From contig CM076847.1 in the NCBI GenBank assembly GCA_039519185.1, positions 41,636,916-41,700,915 on the forward strand: 64,000 nt of DNA. Direction: 5' to 3'. The position numbers and the translations under genes are program-made. The stretch is from Astragalus membranaceus. Its lineage: Eukaryota > Streptophyta > Magnoliopsida > Fabales > Fabaceae. The notes under the pieces are model-generated. The model made no database searches and was not told the origin of the DNA. It worked only from the letters and a program-made list of their open reading frames with translations. This document shows, piece after piece, positions 43,401 to 54,072 of the stretch (its first letter is position 1; each line of letters starts with the position of its first letter).

Positions 43401-44793
43401 CAAACAGATGAACTCCCTCCTTCATTACCTTATGCAAATGACCAGCAGGCAACAACACTGATTCTTCCTCTTCAGGAGGAAAGAAACTCACAGACCTCCG
43501 GAAACAATTAATATGCACATGGTTAAATACTAGCCAGTCCATACCAAGAATGACATCCAACCCTCCCAACGGCAAACAAATAAGATCAACTAGAAAATCT
43601 CTGCCGAAGATTGACAGAGGGCACTTAGCACACACAAGAGAGGTAGTTACTGAACCCTTAGCTGGAGTGTCAATAACCATCTCCCTCATCATAGAAGATA
43701 AGACAAGGTCCAATTTCTCAGCACACAAAGCAGCAATAAATGAATGCGTAGCACCAGTATCAATAATAGCAATCAAGGGAATACCATTAATAAAACATGT
43801 ACCTCGAATCTCATTAGTGTCCTCTGATCCTGCGAGAGCAAACACCTTTCCATGGGACTTCTCTTTCTTCGGCTTAGTACACTTAGTACTAATATGACCT
43901 GATTCCCCGCAATTGTAACACACCACATCCCTTTTCTCACATTTCGCAGCCACGTGACCTTCCTTACCGCACTTGAAACATTTATTATCCGAGCAGTCAA
44001 AACTCTTGTGACCCGGCTTGCCACATCTGTAGCACACAACCTTCGCAGGGGCATCTCCCCCACTTGCTTTCTTATTGTCAGCATACCTCTGCTTACCCTT
44101 ACCAGCTGGAGCCTCATACGGTTTACCCCGGTTCTGAAACTTACCCCTCAGATCCCTCATGACCCTGGAGTGAGCATTACTATCATCCTCATATATCCTG
44201 CAACTGTCGATCAAATCAGCGAATACCCGAATCTTCTGGTACCCTACCGATTTCTTGATATCAGCCCTCAGTCCATTCTCAAACTTAATACACTTTGAGA
44301 ACTCAGAATCAGCATCAGTATAGTGGGGATAAAACTTAGCCAATTCAGTGAACTTGGCAGCATACTCTGTCACTGACATGCTTCCTTGCTTCAGCTCAAG
44401 GAATTCTATTTCTTTCTTACCTCTCACATCTTCAGGAAAATACTTCCGCAAGAACTCTCTACGGAAAACAGCCCAAGTTATCTCTTCATTAGCAGTGCCT
44501 AATCTCTGCCTCACCTCCATCCACCAATCATCAGCTTCCTCTGCCAGCGTATGGGTACCATACCTGACCTTCTGCGCATCATCACAATCCATGACCCGAA
44601 ATATTCTTTCAATCTCTTTCAGCCATGCCAGAGCACCATCTGGATTATACTTGCCCTTAAAGACAGGTGGATTCTCTCTCTGGAACGTAGCCAAATTGCG
44701 CGTCCCGTCATTAACAACACCGGGTATATTACCCATCGCCCCGGCTATAGCCTGCAAGGCAGCAGCAAGTGCAGCATCGTCCCGTCTGGCCAT
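40432..44793 (-). CDS. E2 Gag-Pol polyprotein, intact, Tekay-type with chromodomain
   Basis: One 1,453-residue frame from ATG 44793 (MARRDDAALAAALQ). Gag domain at about 40-230. Three CCHC zinc knuckles at 254-267, 272-285 and 292-305 would bind the genomic RNA. Protease DTGATHSF at 345-352. Reverse transcriptase about 500-740, catalytic FIDD at 669-672. RNase H starts near 770 (YCDASKMGLGG). Integrase about 1040-1350 has the HHCC finger (CLTCQ), Asp in MDFVTGLP, Asp in SDRDPRF and Glu after HPQTDGQ. The GPY/F module is followed by a chromodomain near the C-terminus (REVKILRGKEIPLVKVVW). Gag and Pol share one frame, so processing would rely on protease. All catalytic residues I checked are present. 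E3, E5 and E1 carry related but broken copies. Confidence 0.96.
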   Translation of the reverse strand: MARRDDAALAAALQAIAGAMGNIPGVVNDGTRNLATFQRENPPVFKGKYNPDGALAWLKEIERIFRVMDCDDAQKVRYGTHTLAEEADDWWMEVRQRLGTANEEITWAVFRREFLRKYFPEDVRGKKEIEFLELKQGSMSVTEYAAKFTELAKFYPHYTDADSEFSKCIKFENGLRADIKKSVGYQKIRVFADLIDSCRIYEDDSNAHSRVMRDLRGKFQNRGKPYEAPAGKGKQRYADNKKASGGDAPAKVVCYRCGKPGHKSFDCSDNKCFKCGKEGHVAAKCEKRDVVCYNCGESGHISTKCTKPKKEKSHGKVFALAGSEDTNEIRGTCFINGIPLIAIIDTGATHSFIAALCAEKLDLVLSSMMREMVIDTPAKGSVTTSLVCAKCPLSIFGRDFLVDLICLPLGGLDVILGMDWLVFNHVHINCFRRSVSFFPPEEEESVLLPAGHLHKVMKEGVHLFALMASLSAENQAIIERVQVVCEFPEVFPDEIPSVPPEREVEFAIDLIPGTRPVSMAPYRMSASELSELKKQLEDLLEKKFVRPSVSPWGAPVLLVKKKDGSMRLCVDYRQLNKVTIKNRYPLPRIDDLMDQLVGAKVFSKIDLRSGYHQIKVKDEDIQKTAFRTRYGHYEYSVMPFGVTNAPGVFMEYMNRTFNSYLDRFVVVFIDDILVYSKTEEEHAEHLRLVLEVLKEKKLYAKLSKCEFWLNEVGFLGHIISGNGIAVDPAKVDAVSQWESPKSVTEIRSFLGLAGYYRRFIEGFSKLALPLTQLTCKGKAFVWDARCEESFNELKKRLTTSPVLTLPVPDRPFVVYCDASKMGLGGVLMQEGKVVAYASRQLRTHEKNYPTHDLELAAIVFVLKIWRHYLYGTRFEVFSDHKSLKYLFDQKELNMRQRRWLELLKDYDFGLNYHPGKANVVADALSRKSLHMSAMMVKELELIEQFRDMSLVCEVTPQSVRLGMLKIGNEFLVSVREAQKSDVKLVDLLVVNDQGVDRDFKLDSQGVLRFRDRICIPDDAEMKRMILEESHRSKLSIHPGATKMYQDLKKMFWWPGMKKDVAQFVYSCLTCQKSKIEHQKPAGLMQPLEIPEWKWDSISMDFVTGLPNTVRGFDAIWVVVDRLSKSAHFLPINMTYPVPRLAEIYIKTIVKLHGVPLSIVSDRDPRFTSEFWKSLQEALGSKLRLSSAYHPQTDGQTERTIQSLEDLLRACVLEQGGSWDSHLSLIEFTYNNSFHSSIGMAPFEALYGRRCRTPLCWYESGESAVLGPEIVRETTEKVKLIREKMKASQSRQKSYHDKRRKDLEFQAGDHVFLRVTPVTGVGRALKSKKLTPRFIGPYQITERVGSVAYRVALPPNLSNLHDVFHVSQLRKYVPDPPHVIQMDDVEVRDNLTVETMPVRIEDREVKILRGKEIPLVKVVWLGAAGESVTWELESKMREAYPELFDSGNFEDEIF

Positions 44794-44888
44794 TCTAGCA
44801 CTGCAACAGAAAACAGAATTCAGAAACGAGTAACAAACTCAATGTTACTCAACACGACGACTCGACTACCGGCCGGACAGACCAAACT

Positions 44889-44900
44889 GCTCTGATACCA
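44889..44900 (-). other. E2 primer-binding site (initiator tRNA-Met)
   Basis: Minus strand TGGTATCAGAGC, four bases from the LTR start at 44905. About 280 nt upstream in the RNA (45179-45188) the U5 holds its complement GCTCTGATAC. Confidence 0.95.
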
Positions 44901-44904
44901 CTAA

Positions 44905-47424
44905 TGTAACACCCCTTTTCTATAACTTTACTTTTTAATAAAATCAGAGTCTTTTTTTTTTTTTTGAAAACAATTAAGGCGGAGTGCTACACTTACTCCA
45001 TAAAAATCACGATACATAACACCATAAGAAAAGGCTTAGTTCGCATCAACTAAATCCAATCACCATCAGCAGCGGAATAATAATCAATTCAAAATTAAAA
45101 CCAATACATCACCAATGAAAAACTAACAGTTTTAGGAAAATAAAGCATAAATATAAGGACACCCCCCCCTGGTGCTACGTATCAGAGCGTGACACTTCCT
45201 ACCAGACGAAGGCATAAGAAATCCTTCACTCGTTATTACCTGCACGTTGCCGACATAAGAAGCAACATAAAAGCAGTAGGGTGAGTCTCTTTTCATAATT
45301 AATAACATATGAGAATTAAGCACTGCATAGGAAAAGGAAACCAGGCACACCAATTCATAACAATAGGGAACAATCGCATCAGCATACTAAATTCCAAGCA
45401 GCACTATATAATATATGATTATGTATGTAATGCAACCCAAAACTCCACGGGTACATGCATGTCGGATCCGTCACCAAATACAAATAGGCCGTAGCCTCTG
45501 CTCACCAAATTAAATTAGGCCGTAGCCTCTGCTCACCAATAGTGCACATGTTTCATGAGATGCTATGGAAATGCATCACAACACACCAAGTCCAATCAAT
45601 TCACCATTTTAAATTCATGATATCACCATAGTACATTAATCAACTCACCAACTTAAAATTAGGCCGAAGCCTCTGCTCACCAATCTCACCTCATCACACT
45701 CACCAATTCAGCTCACCACTCACACCAACACCAAATCAAATAGACCAACTTAGAACATTGACACGACATAGGAAAAGTGGGTAAAAATAGCCATTTAGAC
45801 ACTTAAACACCATCAGCCAGAAACAACAGTAAAAATAATTTATTTTTGCATAAAAATGAGACTATTGGATAGGCACTGAAATTAGCTTCAAAACGCATTT
45901 TGAACCGTTGAATTTGGATAACCGAGTCAAAAGTTACATCAAAAACAATTTAAGAAAAATGTTAGACATTCTGGAAACTGGCGCATGGGCGCTGGGCGCC
46001 CAGGGGCAACACAGCGCTTGGCGCATGGGCGCTTGGCGCCCAGGAGCAACACGCGCAACAGCGCACAGGCGCTAGGCGCCCAGAGGAACAACACGCACAC
46101 AGGCGCTGGGCGCTAGGCGCCCAGGAAGGCAACACGCGCATAGGCGCTGGCGCCCAGAAGCAACAACGCGCACAGGCGCGCCCAGGGAACAGCAGCAACA
46201 TGGCGCCCAAGCACTAGGCGCCTAAGGCCAACATGCAACACAACTCATTTTTCTTCGAAATTTATTTTACACGAGCCAAATGCTCAGGACATGAAAACTC
46301 AATAAAAATTTTATCAAAAGCTGAACATTATTTTTGGCGCCCATGCACTGGGCACCTAGTGAAAATACGCAACTCAACTCCTTTGATGACCAAAATCAGT
46401 TTTCATGAGCCATTTTACCCAAGTATAAAAACCTGAAAACAATTTTCACAAAACTATCACCAGAACTTTGGGGCCCTTGGCGCCCATGACTCAAGCAACG
46501 AGTGCCAAAACTGGCAGCACAGGAACACAGGGTGGCAACACAGGCAACAGGGACAGCAACACAGAATGGCAACACAGTGACACAGAATTTTTGGAAAACT
46601 GGCGCAGCACACTGCTGGGCGCCTGGCGCCCATGACTAGGCGCATCACTGAAAATTTCAGCAACATGCTTATGGCGCCCAAGGCGCCTAGGGGCTCCTAA
46701 ACAGAATTTTTCTCACTTTCATTCACCAAACTAAATTCATCAAACGCCCAATTATACATATATTTCTAAAATGTCACCATGATTCTCAATTTCACCACAT
46801 AATCACCAAATAATCATATACTCAAACATATGGTCTACAATTCGCATTTTGCCACAATTCAAGCATCAATCATAAAATTCTCAACATAATAATTCAACAA
46901 CAACATCACAATATTATAATTCCTCAACAACAACACAATTCAATCATGGAACTAACCTAGGACCCTAACCCTAAGCAATTCATAATTCGCATACTCATTA
47001 AGAACAAAAAGAGGACCCCCTAACCTTATGGAAGTCGAATTTGCTAGCCAAGCTCCAAGTGAAGAATGCGAACCACCAATGAGCCTCCTCCTCCTCTCTA
47101 TGAGCTTCGCCCCTTTCTCCTTCTTCTCTTCGCAACTCTCTTCTCACTCCCCTCTTACGTTTCTTTTTCTTTCTTTTCTCACTTGGGTGAATTGCCACTA
47201 ACTCCCTAGACCCCAAATGAATTCGACTCCTATGCCAAAGAAATGGGCCTCGGGCCTAATTGTGGATCACGGGCCCTTGCTCGCACCACTTAAATAGTGA
47301 CAACACCCCCTAATAAAAATAAAATAAAATAATTAAACTCGAATTATTTAATTAAATTAAATAAATATTGTAAGCCTTAAATAACTTAATTAAATAAATA
47401 ATTAAATTATTTTGGGGCGTTACA
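44905..47424 (-). repeat. E2 5' LTR
   Basis: 2,520 bp. It differs from the left copy mainly by two short insertions in the GGCGCC-rich zone (around 46020-46040 and 46105-46125), a shorter C run near 45165 and a few base changes. The length changes in the palindromic zone suggest slippage there since insertion. Confidence 0.95.
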
Positions 47425-48402
47425 TCTCACATATCGAGGACTGAGCTTCTTCGCTCGCAAGGCTCTTCCAGTGCCTATGGTTGGAGAGACTTTCAAGAAC
47501 ACATGATCACGAACCTCAAACTCCAACGGTCTCCTTCGGTTGTCAGCATAGCTCTTCTGCCGACTCTGAGCAACCTTCATCCTTTCCCGAATTAACTTGA
47601 TCTTCTCTGTAGTCTCGCGAACCATGTCAGGTCCCAAAAACTTATCTTCACCAATCTCCCACCAACACAACGGAGTTCTACACTTCTTACCATAAAGTGC
47701 TTCAAACGGTGCCATTCCAATGCTGGAGGGGTAACTGTTGTTGTAGGAGAATTCAACTAACGGAAGATGGTCCTCCCATTTTCTCCCGCTATCGAGCACA
47801 CAAGCCCGAAGCATGTCCTCAAGAATCTGGATAGTCCTCTCCGTCTGACCATCAGTCTGAGGATGATAAGCAGTGCTAACCAGCACCCTTGTTCCCAAAG
47901 CTTCATTCAATGCTCTCCAGAACATGGAAGTAAACTTGGGATCTCGGTCTGACACAATGCTCGTTGGGACTCCATGCAGTCTGATAATGTTCCTCACATA
48001 TTCATCTGCTAACTTGGAAACCTTATAAGTCGAGCGAACGGGAATAAAGTGACCGGATTTAGTCAATCGGTCCACTACTACCCAAATAGAATCATTGCCT
48101 GCCTGTGACCTCGGCAAACCCATGACGAAGTCCATTGAGATATCTTCCCACTTCCAAACTGGTACATCTAGCGGTTGTAACTGACCACCCGGTCTTCGGT
48201 GTTCCGCCTTAACCTTCTGACAAGTTAAGCACCGAGAAACAAATTCTGCAACCTCGGCCTTCATCCCAGGCCACCAATACATTAGTTTCAAGTCTCGATA
48301 CATCTTAGTGGATCCCGGATGTACAGAGTACTGACTCCTATGAGCTTCTTCCAATACTTGTCTTTTTGATATCATCATCGTCGGGAACACAAATCTTCCC
48401 AT
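47425..48402 (-). pseudogene. E3 pol middle part: integrase
   Basis: Second frame of E3 pol. It carries the integrase zinc finger (HPGSTKMYRDLKLMYWWPGM, CLTCQKVK), the core (MDFVMGLPRSQAGNDSIWVV, SIVSDRDPKFTSMFW, HPQTDGQTERT) and the start of the GPY/F module (GTGRALRAKKLSPRYV), where E2 interrupts. The frame is +1 to the upstream RT frame because an A run near 48362-48366 has one extra base. Otherwise intact. Confidence 0.92.
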
Positions 48403-51400
48403 TAAAGCAAATCATGCCATCACTATCCTCAGTGAAATCTGGCGATCCCTTCTGAGACTGCAACTTTATATCAGCTCCTTGAGCTACGCGGATTTGTTCC
48501 CTTAGCACACTGGCTATCCGTATATGCCGCAGCACTACGCGATCCCTCTTTCTTACCACCTTGAGTTTCAAGTCTCTGAACGATTCCAACAAAGCCATCT
48601 CGTGAACCATTAACCTTGCCGTGTGGATAGACTTCCTGCTCAGAGCATCCGCTACCACATTGGCTTTCCCAGGGTGATATTTCAATTCGAAGTCGTAATC
48701 CTTCAAAAATTCAGTCCACCTTCTCTGTCTGTTATTCAACTCCTTTTGGTCAAATAGATATTTCAAGCTCTTGTGATCACTAAAAACCTCGAAACGAGAA
48801 CCGTAAAGGTAATGTCTCCAAATTTTCAGTGCAAACACAATAGCCGCCAACTCTAAGTCATGAGTTGGGTAATTCCATTCATGCGTCTTCAATTGCCTCG
48901 ATGCATAGGCCACAACATGTTGATTCTGCATGAGAACGCATCCTAAACCCTTCCCAGATGCATCACTGTAAATCTGAAATCCCAATGACGGATCCGGAAG
49001 AATTAGGATCGGAGCAGAAGTTAACTTTTCTTTCAATCCAAGAAAACACTCCTCACAATCGGCATCCCAAGTAAACGGTTGACCCTTGCGAGTCAATCGA
49101 GTAAGCGGAAGTACCAATTGCGAAAAACCTTCAATGAATCTTCTATAGTAACCGGCTAAACCCAGAAAGCTTCTGATCTCAGTCACTGACGTTGGTCGTT
49201 CCCAATTCAACACTGCTTCCACTTTGCTAGGATCAACTGCAACCCCTTCTTGGGAAATTACATGACCCAAGAACTTTACTTCAGGCATCCAAAAGTCACA
49301 CTTCGACGGTTTAGCATAAAGTTTCTTCTCTCGGAGTACTCCTAGGACAAAGCGGAGATACTGAGCATGCTCCTCAACTGACTTTGAGTAAACCAAGATA
49401 TCATCGATAAAGACGACCACAAACTGATCTAGGTAAGAATGAAATACTCTATTCATATAATCCATGAATACGGCTGGAGCATTAGTCAATCCGAAGGGCA
49501 TCACCACAAACTCGTAGTGTCCGTACCTCGTACGAAAAGCAGTCTTCGGAATGTCTAAGGCTCTTACCCTGATTTGATGGTACCCTGACCTTAGATCAAT
49601 CTTGGAGAAAACCTTAGCACCTCGAAGTTGATCAAGTAGATCATCTATCCTTGGCAATGGATACTTGTTCTTGATAGTGATTTTATTCAGCTGACGGTAG
49701 TCTATGCACAATCTCATCCTTCCGTCCTTCTTCTTGACTAGCAATACCGGAGCACCCCATGGAGAAGCACTCGGTCGAATAAACTTCTTGGAAATTAATT
49801 CCTCAAGTTGGGACTTCAATTCCTTCAGTTCGAGAGGTGACATCCTATAGGGTGCTATGGATATTGGCCCTGCACCAGGCGCCAGATCTATAGAGAATTC
49901 TACCTCTCGTTCTGGAGGTAAAGAGGAGACTTCCTCGGGAAAAACATCTAAGAATTCATTAACAACTTGAGTAGATGATAAATCCAAATCAGCTTCAGTT
50001 GATGCAGACAAAATAATAACAAAAGCTTCCGCACCTTGGAATAGAGACTGGCTGGCTGAAGTGAACGAAATAACACCATCATCTGCAGGTAGTGAATGTT
50101 CAGTTACTTCAGAAGGAAAATTAATTGCACGATTGAAACAATCAATCGTAATGTGATTGGAAGTCATCCAATTCATTCCCAACACGATCTCCATTCCTCT
50201 CATAGGCAGACAGATAAAATCAACCACAAAGTCCCTGCCTCCTATGGTGAGCAGACAATTAAGGCATAATGATTGGGTTCGCACACGACCCTTTGCCGCA
50301 GTAAGGATAGATATTGGCTCGGATATAGGAGATACTATTAATCCTAGCCGTTCCGCACATGCTTCATAGATAAAACAATGAGTAGCACCAGAGTCATACA
50401 GAATATTAACAGTTTGATGAAAGATAGAACCTGTACCCCTTATAAGATTATCAGCTGGCTTGATGGTCTTAGCATCCAGAGTGTTGACTCGAGCCTGTCT
50501 CGGGGCATCAGGGGACTCCAAGAAAGCCTTCCTTGACGGACAATTGTTGGCATAATGCCCCACTTCCTTGCAAAGATAACACTGATCCGACCTTGCCTCT
50601 GTTCGACACCTTCCTGGATGATTCTTCTTGCACACTTCACACCGGCGATGCCCAGAAGTGTGGTTCGACTGAATCTGCTTTCCCTTGTCTAGATTCCCTT
50701 TATACCTCGGGTTTGAAGAAGTTGACCCACTGCCCTTCTTCTTATCCTTCCAAAAATCTTTCCTCTCAGCATACATTCTTTTCAGATCGCTTTCTGCTGA
50801 ATGAGCCTGTTGAACCAAAGCAGGATAAGTGGTCAGGGAATACGAACTGAGACCTTGATTCACATCGCCTCTAAGACCTTGTCTGAACATCACCATCTTC
50901 CACCTATCATCAGGAGCGGTGGTCCCCAATTCATAGAATTGTGACAATCTCTCAAATTTTGCAGCATATTCCCCAACTGTCATCTCTCCCTGTTTCAAAC
51001 TCAGAAATTCCATCTGCTTGTCGGGAAAATAATGACCCAAAAACAACTCCTTGAAGTTATCCCACTCAAGAGGAGTTCCTTGATTTTGAAGCATTCTACG
51101 AGCGTTAACCCACCAAGTGTGAGCATCCTCGTCCAGAGCGTTAGCAGCACAAATTACCTTTTCTCCTTCATTACATTGCAAGGTGTCAAAGATCCGTTCC
51201 ATGGCATCCACCCAAAAATGGGCTTTCATTGCCTCGGATCCTCCTTTGAAGGTTGGGGGTTTCATCTTCAGAAACCGGAAATACATCCTGTTGGGATCCT
51301 CAGGTGTTGGCACGTTGACTGGCTCAGCTGGTTGTGGTTGAGGCATCTGATGCATCTGCTGCATTTGAGCCATTTGAGCCATCTGTTGCTGTTGCATTAG

Positions 51401-51499
51401 CATCATGTCATTCATCATCTTTTGCTGAGTTTCGATGACATTCTGCATCCATTCTTGATGAGGATCAACAGGTGGGTTTCTCCTACCTCTTACAGCCAT
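48338..51499 (-). pseudogene. E3 Gag, protease, RT and RNase H frame
   Basis: Frame from the likely ATG at 51499 (MAVRGRRNPPVDPHQEW). A Met/Gln-rich N-terminus (MMLMQQQQMAQMAQMQQ) precedes the Gag domain. Then come a CCHC knuckle (CYLCKEVGHYANNC) and an upstream Cys-rich stretch (CEVCKKNHPGRC), protease DSGATHCF, RT with FIDDILVYSK, and RNase H (YSDASGKGLGC). It ends in frame-shifted sequence (KKTSIGRSS) after a one-base insertion, with integrase continuing in the 47425-48402 frame. Only that frameshift and the E2 insertion disable it. Confidence 0.93.
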
Positions 51500-51622
51500 G
51501 ATTCTGCGAAGTATGCACAAAGTATTAAGAAGATCAGGCTCAATGTCTAATAGCATACTAAGAAAAATCAGACTTAGAAGACGTAAAAGACTCTTAACAT
51601 CGAAGTCCGACTAGGTCGAACC

Positions 51623-51634
51623 GCTCTGATACCA
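51623..51634 (-). other. E3 primer-binding site (initiator tRNA-Met)
   Basis: Minus strand TGGTATCAGAGC, two bases from the LTR start at 51637. Confidence 0.94.
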
Positions 51635-51636
51635 AA

Positions 51637-54067
51637 TGTAACACCCAGGTTTTTCTAACATGTAGAAATACCGAAAGTGCACAGATGCGGAAAAATTCAG
51701 AGGACACAGTTCCTGTTTAAGTTTTGGACATACAAACTTTTTCCGAAATAAAACATAATCGGAAATAACATTACTTCATAAAATAGAAGTTTATCGGTTC
51801 CATACCGAGTGGATTACAATATCCAAGTCCAAATACCAAACAGAAACATAAACGGTTCATATAACTCATAATCAATACAAGCTTATACAACCAATTAGGA
51901 CAACAAAAGAACAAAGGAATCAAATGAGTAAGTCTTCAGCACCTCCAAGAGTATATCAACTACTCGTGCACAATAGTCTTCCTTTTTCCCTGCTTCTCTG
52001 AAAAACAACAAATATGGATAGGGTGAGATAACATTATCTCAGTGAGTCCTACCGTGCCCCCTCACTGACACTCGGTTCAATTATTAAACCGTTAACAATG
52101 TTTAATTAGCTACCATTAGCTATAATCGAAATGCCAAGCAAATCGTGTTCTCTTTTATATTTTTAATAGCTTAGCTCAACCGACTGCACAACTGCTAATC
52201 CCGGTAGCTATAGCTTAACATCTGCCGACTGCACAACTGCTAATCCCGGCAATGTTAACTTATAATCAATAACTTAGCACAAGCCGACTGCACCACTGCT
52301 AATCCCGGCAACCCGTGAGTTGACCACGCCAAAACACATTCAGGGCCTAGGTAAGGGGTCATGACTACCCTCCCTAGTATGCTACTTGTCGGGTCGTCAC
52401 CCAACGCGATTTATGTATGACAATACATAACGATTTCTCAAGAGTTAGATAATATATATCTTTCCGATCACCAAAGGATCAATCACAATATCTTTTTAGA
52501 TAATTTATATCTTATTGATCTATAACCCGTTTTGATGAATTTATGAACATCCGGCATTATAATCATATTGTAATGTATTACTGACTTATAACCCGTTTTG
52601 ATGAATCTATAGACATCCGGCATTATAATCATATATAGTTGATATATATATAAATATATATTCATTCTATCCATCAGACGGTGTACCCACACGTATACTA
52701 GGGTTTCGGTTTTTCGATCAAATAGGCTTTCAAAGCTCTTTTTCAAAACCATGAGTTGAACAAGTTCGAAATAAGGTTTTCAGTGAGGCAATCCCTTTTT
52801 GAATGGTTGAGAAAGAAATTAGAAAAGGTTCGGGATCAAACGGAGCAACAAAACGAGAAAACGGAAGCCTGTAACAGAACTACACGCACGACCCGTGCCC
52901 AGGGGCGCACGACCCGTGCGTGGTGAACTACTCAGGACCCATCTACCAGAAGGAAGCGCACAATCCGTGCCCAGGGGCGCACGACCCGTGCGTCCCGTTC
53001 TGTTTCCAATACTTTCAACCCGAAGCAAGCGCACGATCCGTGCCCAGGGGCGCACGGTCCGTGCGACCTGTGTCTGTTACCAGAATTTCACATTTTTCTC
53101 ATTTTCGCTCTCCGTTCTCGTCCGATTCGGTTTCTAATTTCAATCACCTAAAACTCAGAAAATTTCCAGAATATATATTTCTAGTAGTACACAATTCATT
53201 TCATTTCAACGATTTAAATCAAAATCTCATTTAAACCGTAAAACACCATTTTGACTCAAAAACGCTTTTCAGTTCTAAGTCTTTTGTAAACAGAAAATGT
53301 GACCAAGGGATTCCATATCGAAAACAAGTTCAGAATATCAAAATGCCCTATCGTGAGTAGAACTCACCGTGATGTCGATTTCGCTAGGAGCCACGATCGA
53401 AACGTGAAACGGCCGAACACTAGGACGCACGAACAATCACCAACAATGCTGGAACAGTAACTAGCTTGACTGAATAGCTTGGAGCAGCAACCCTAAGTGA
53501 TTTGGACTCCCTCCAAACTCTAACACAGGTACTAGACTTCACTTTTGACAGTCCCACTGAACATGCAAAAGGAGTGGCAGCTCAAAACTCCATTGACATC
53601 ACCATTGAAGCTTCAAGCTTCGAAAATGGAACAAGAGGTAGGGGAAGAATCAGGCCTCGAAATTAGGTTCATTGAATTCAGAATTGGAAATGGAGTGGGA
53701 TGGGAGTGAGGGTTCTTACATGCAATGGAGATTTCAGCTAGAGCCTTCCTCTTCTCCTCCAAGCTGGCGCCTCCTCTCTCTCTATCCTTCAGCTTTTCCT
53801 TTTTTCTGAATTTTGGTGAAATGGTTAAGTATGGCTGAAGGTGCAGGTTAAAGGATATATAAATATATTGAGGGTGTGAAATTGCAATTTTGTCCTTCAG
53901 CTTAAGATGTTATAATTAACCATGACTAAGCCACAATTAATTTGGACTAGAATTTCCTTGGACTTTTCCTCGAATAATAATCCCCGAGACACGACTAATT
54001 ATTCCCACAAATAAATAATCGGTCCTAGGCATCATAATACGAGTCTTTAAAATTTAGGGATGTTACA
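51637..54067 (-). repeat. E3 5' LTR
   Basis: 2,431 bp and nearly identical to the left copy. The main differences are a short TATATAAATATA at about 53855 where the left copy has (AT)22, and fewer GCACGAYCCGTGC units (about five versus seven). Right boundary GATGTTACA|ACTAG. Confidence 0.94.
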
Positions 54068-54072
54068 ACTAG

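Larger units (their letters stand above)
37920..47424 (-). mobile_element. E2, full-length Tekay-type chromovirus, TSD TCTCA
   Basis: A complete 9.5-kb element: LTRs at 37920-40419 and 44905-47424, TCTCA target duplications (37915-37919 and 47425-47429), polypurine tract, tRNA-Met primer site and one unbroken gag-pol frame. Comparing the LTRs by eye I found about nine substitutions and a few small indels in 2.5 kb, so it inserted recently. It is the newest level of the nest and a candidate autonomous element. Confidence 0.96.
35054..54067 (-). mobile_element. E3, Tekay-type chromovirus, split by E2
   Basis: LTRs at 35054-37535 and 51637-54067, TSD ACTAG, tRNA-Met primer site at 51623-51634, and a gag-pol frame read leftward from 51499. 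It is complete apart from E2 in its integrase and one frameshift. The LTRs are nearly identical by eye outside a dinucleotide repeat, indicating a recent insertion that is older than E2. E3 belongs to a different family from E2: its LTR starts TGTAACACCCAGG and its Gag has a single typical CCHC knuckle. Confidence 0.93.

Noticed and set aside
40432..44793. E2 as an endogenous virus with an envelope gene
   Set aside because: No frame follows integrase; the polyprotein ends in a chromodomain and the stop overlaps the polypurine tract.
44889..44900. Possible tRNA gene at GCTCTGATACCA
   Set aside because: Only the 3' complement of initiator tRNA-Met is present; it is the retrotransposon primer-binding site.
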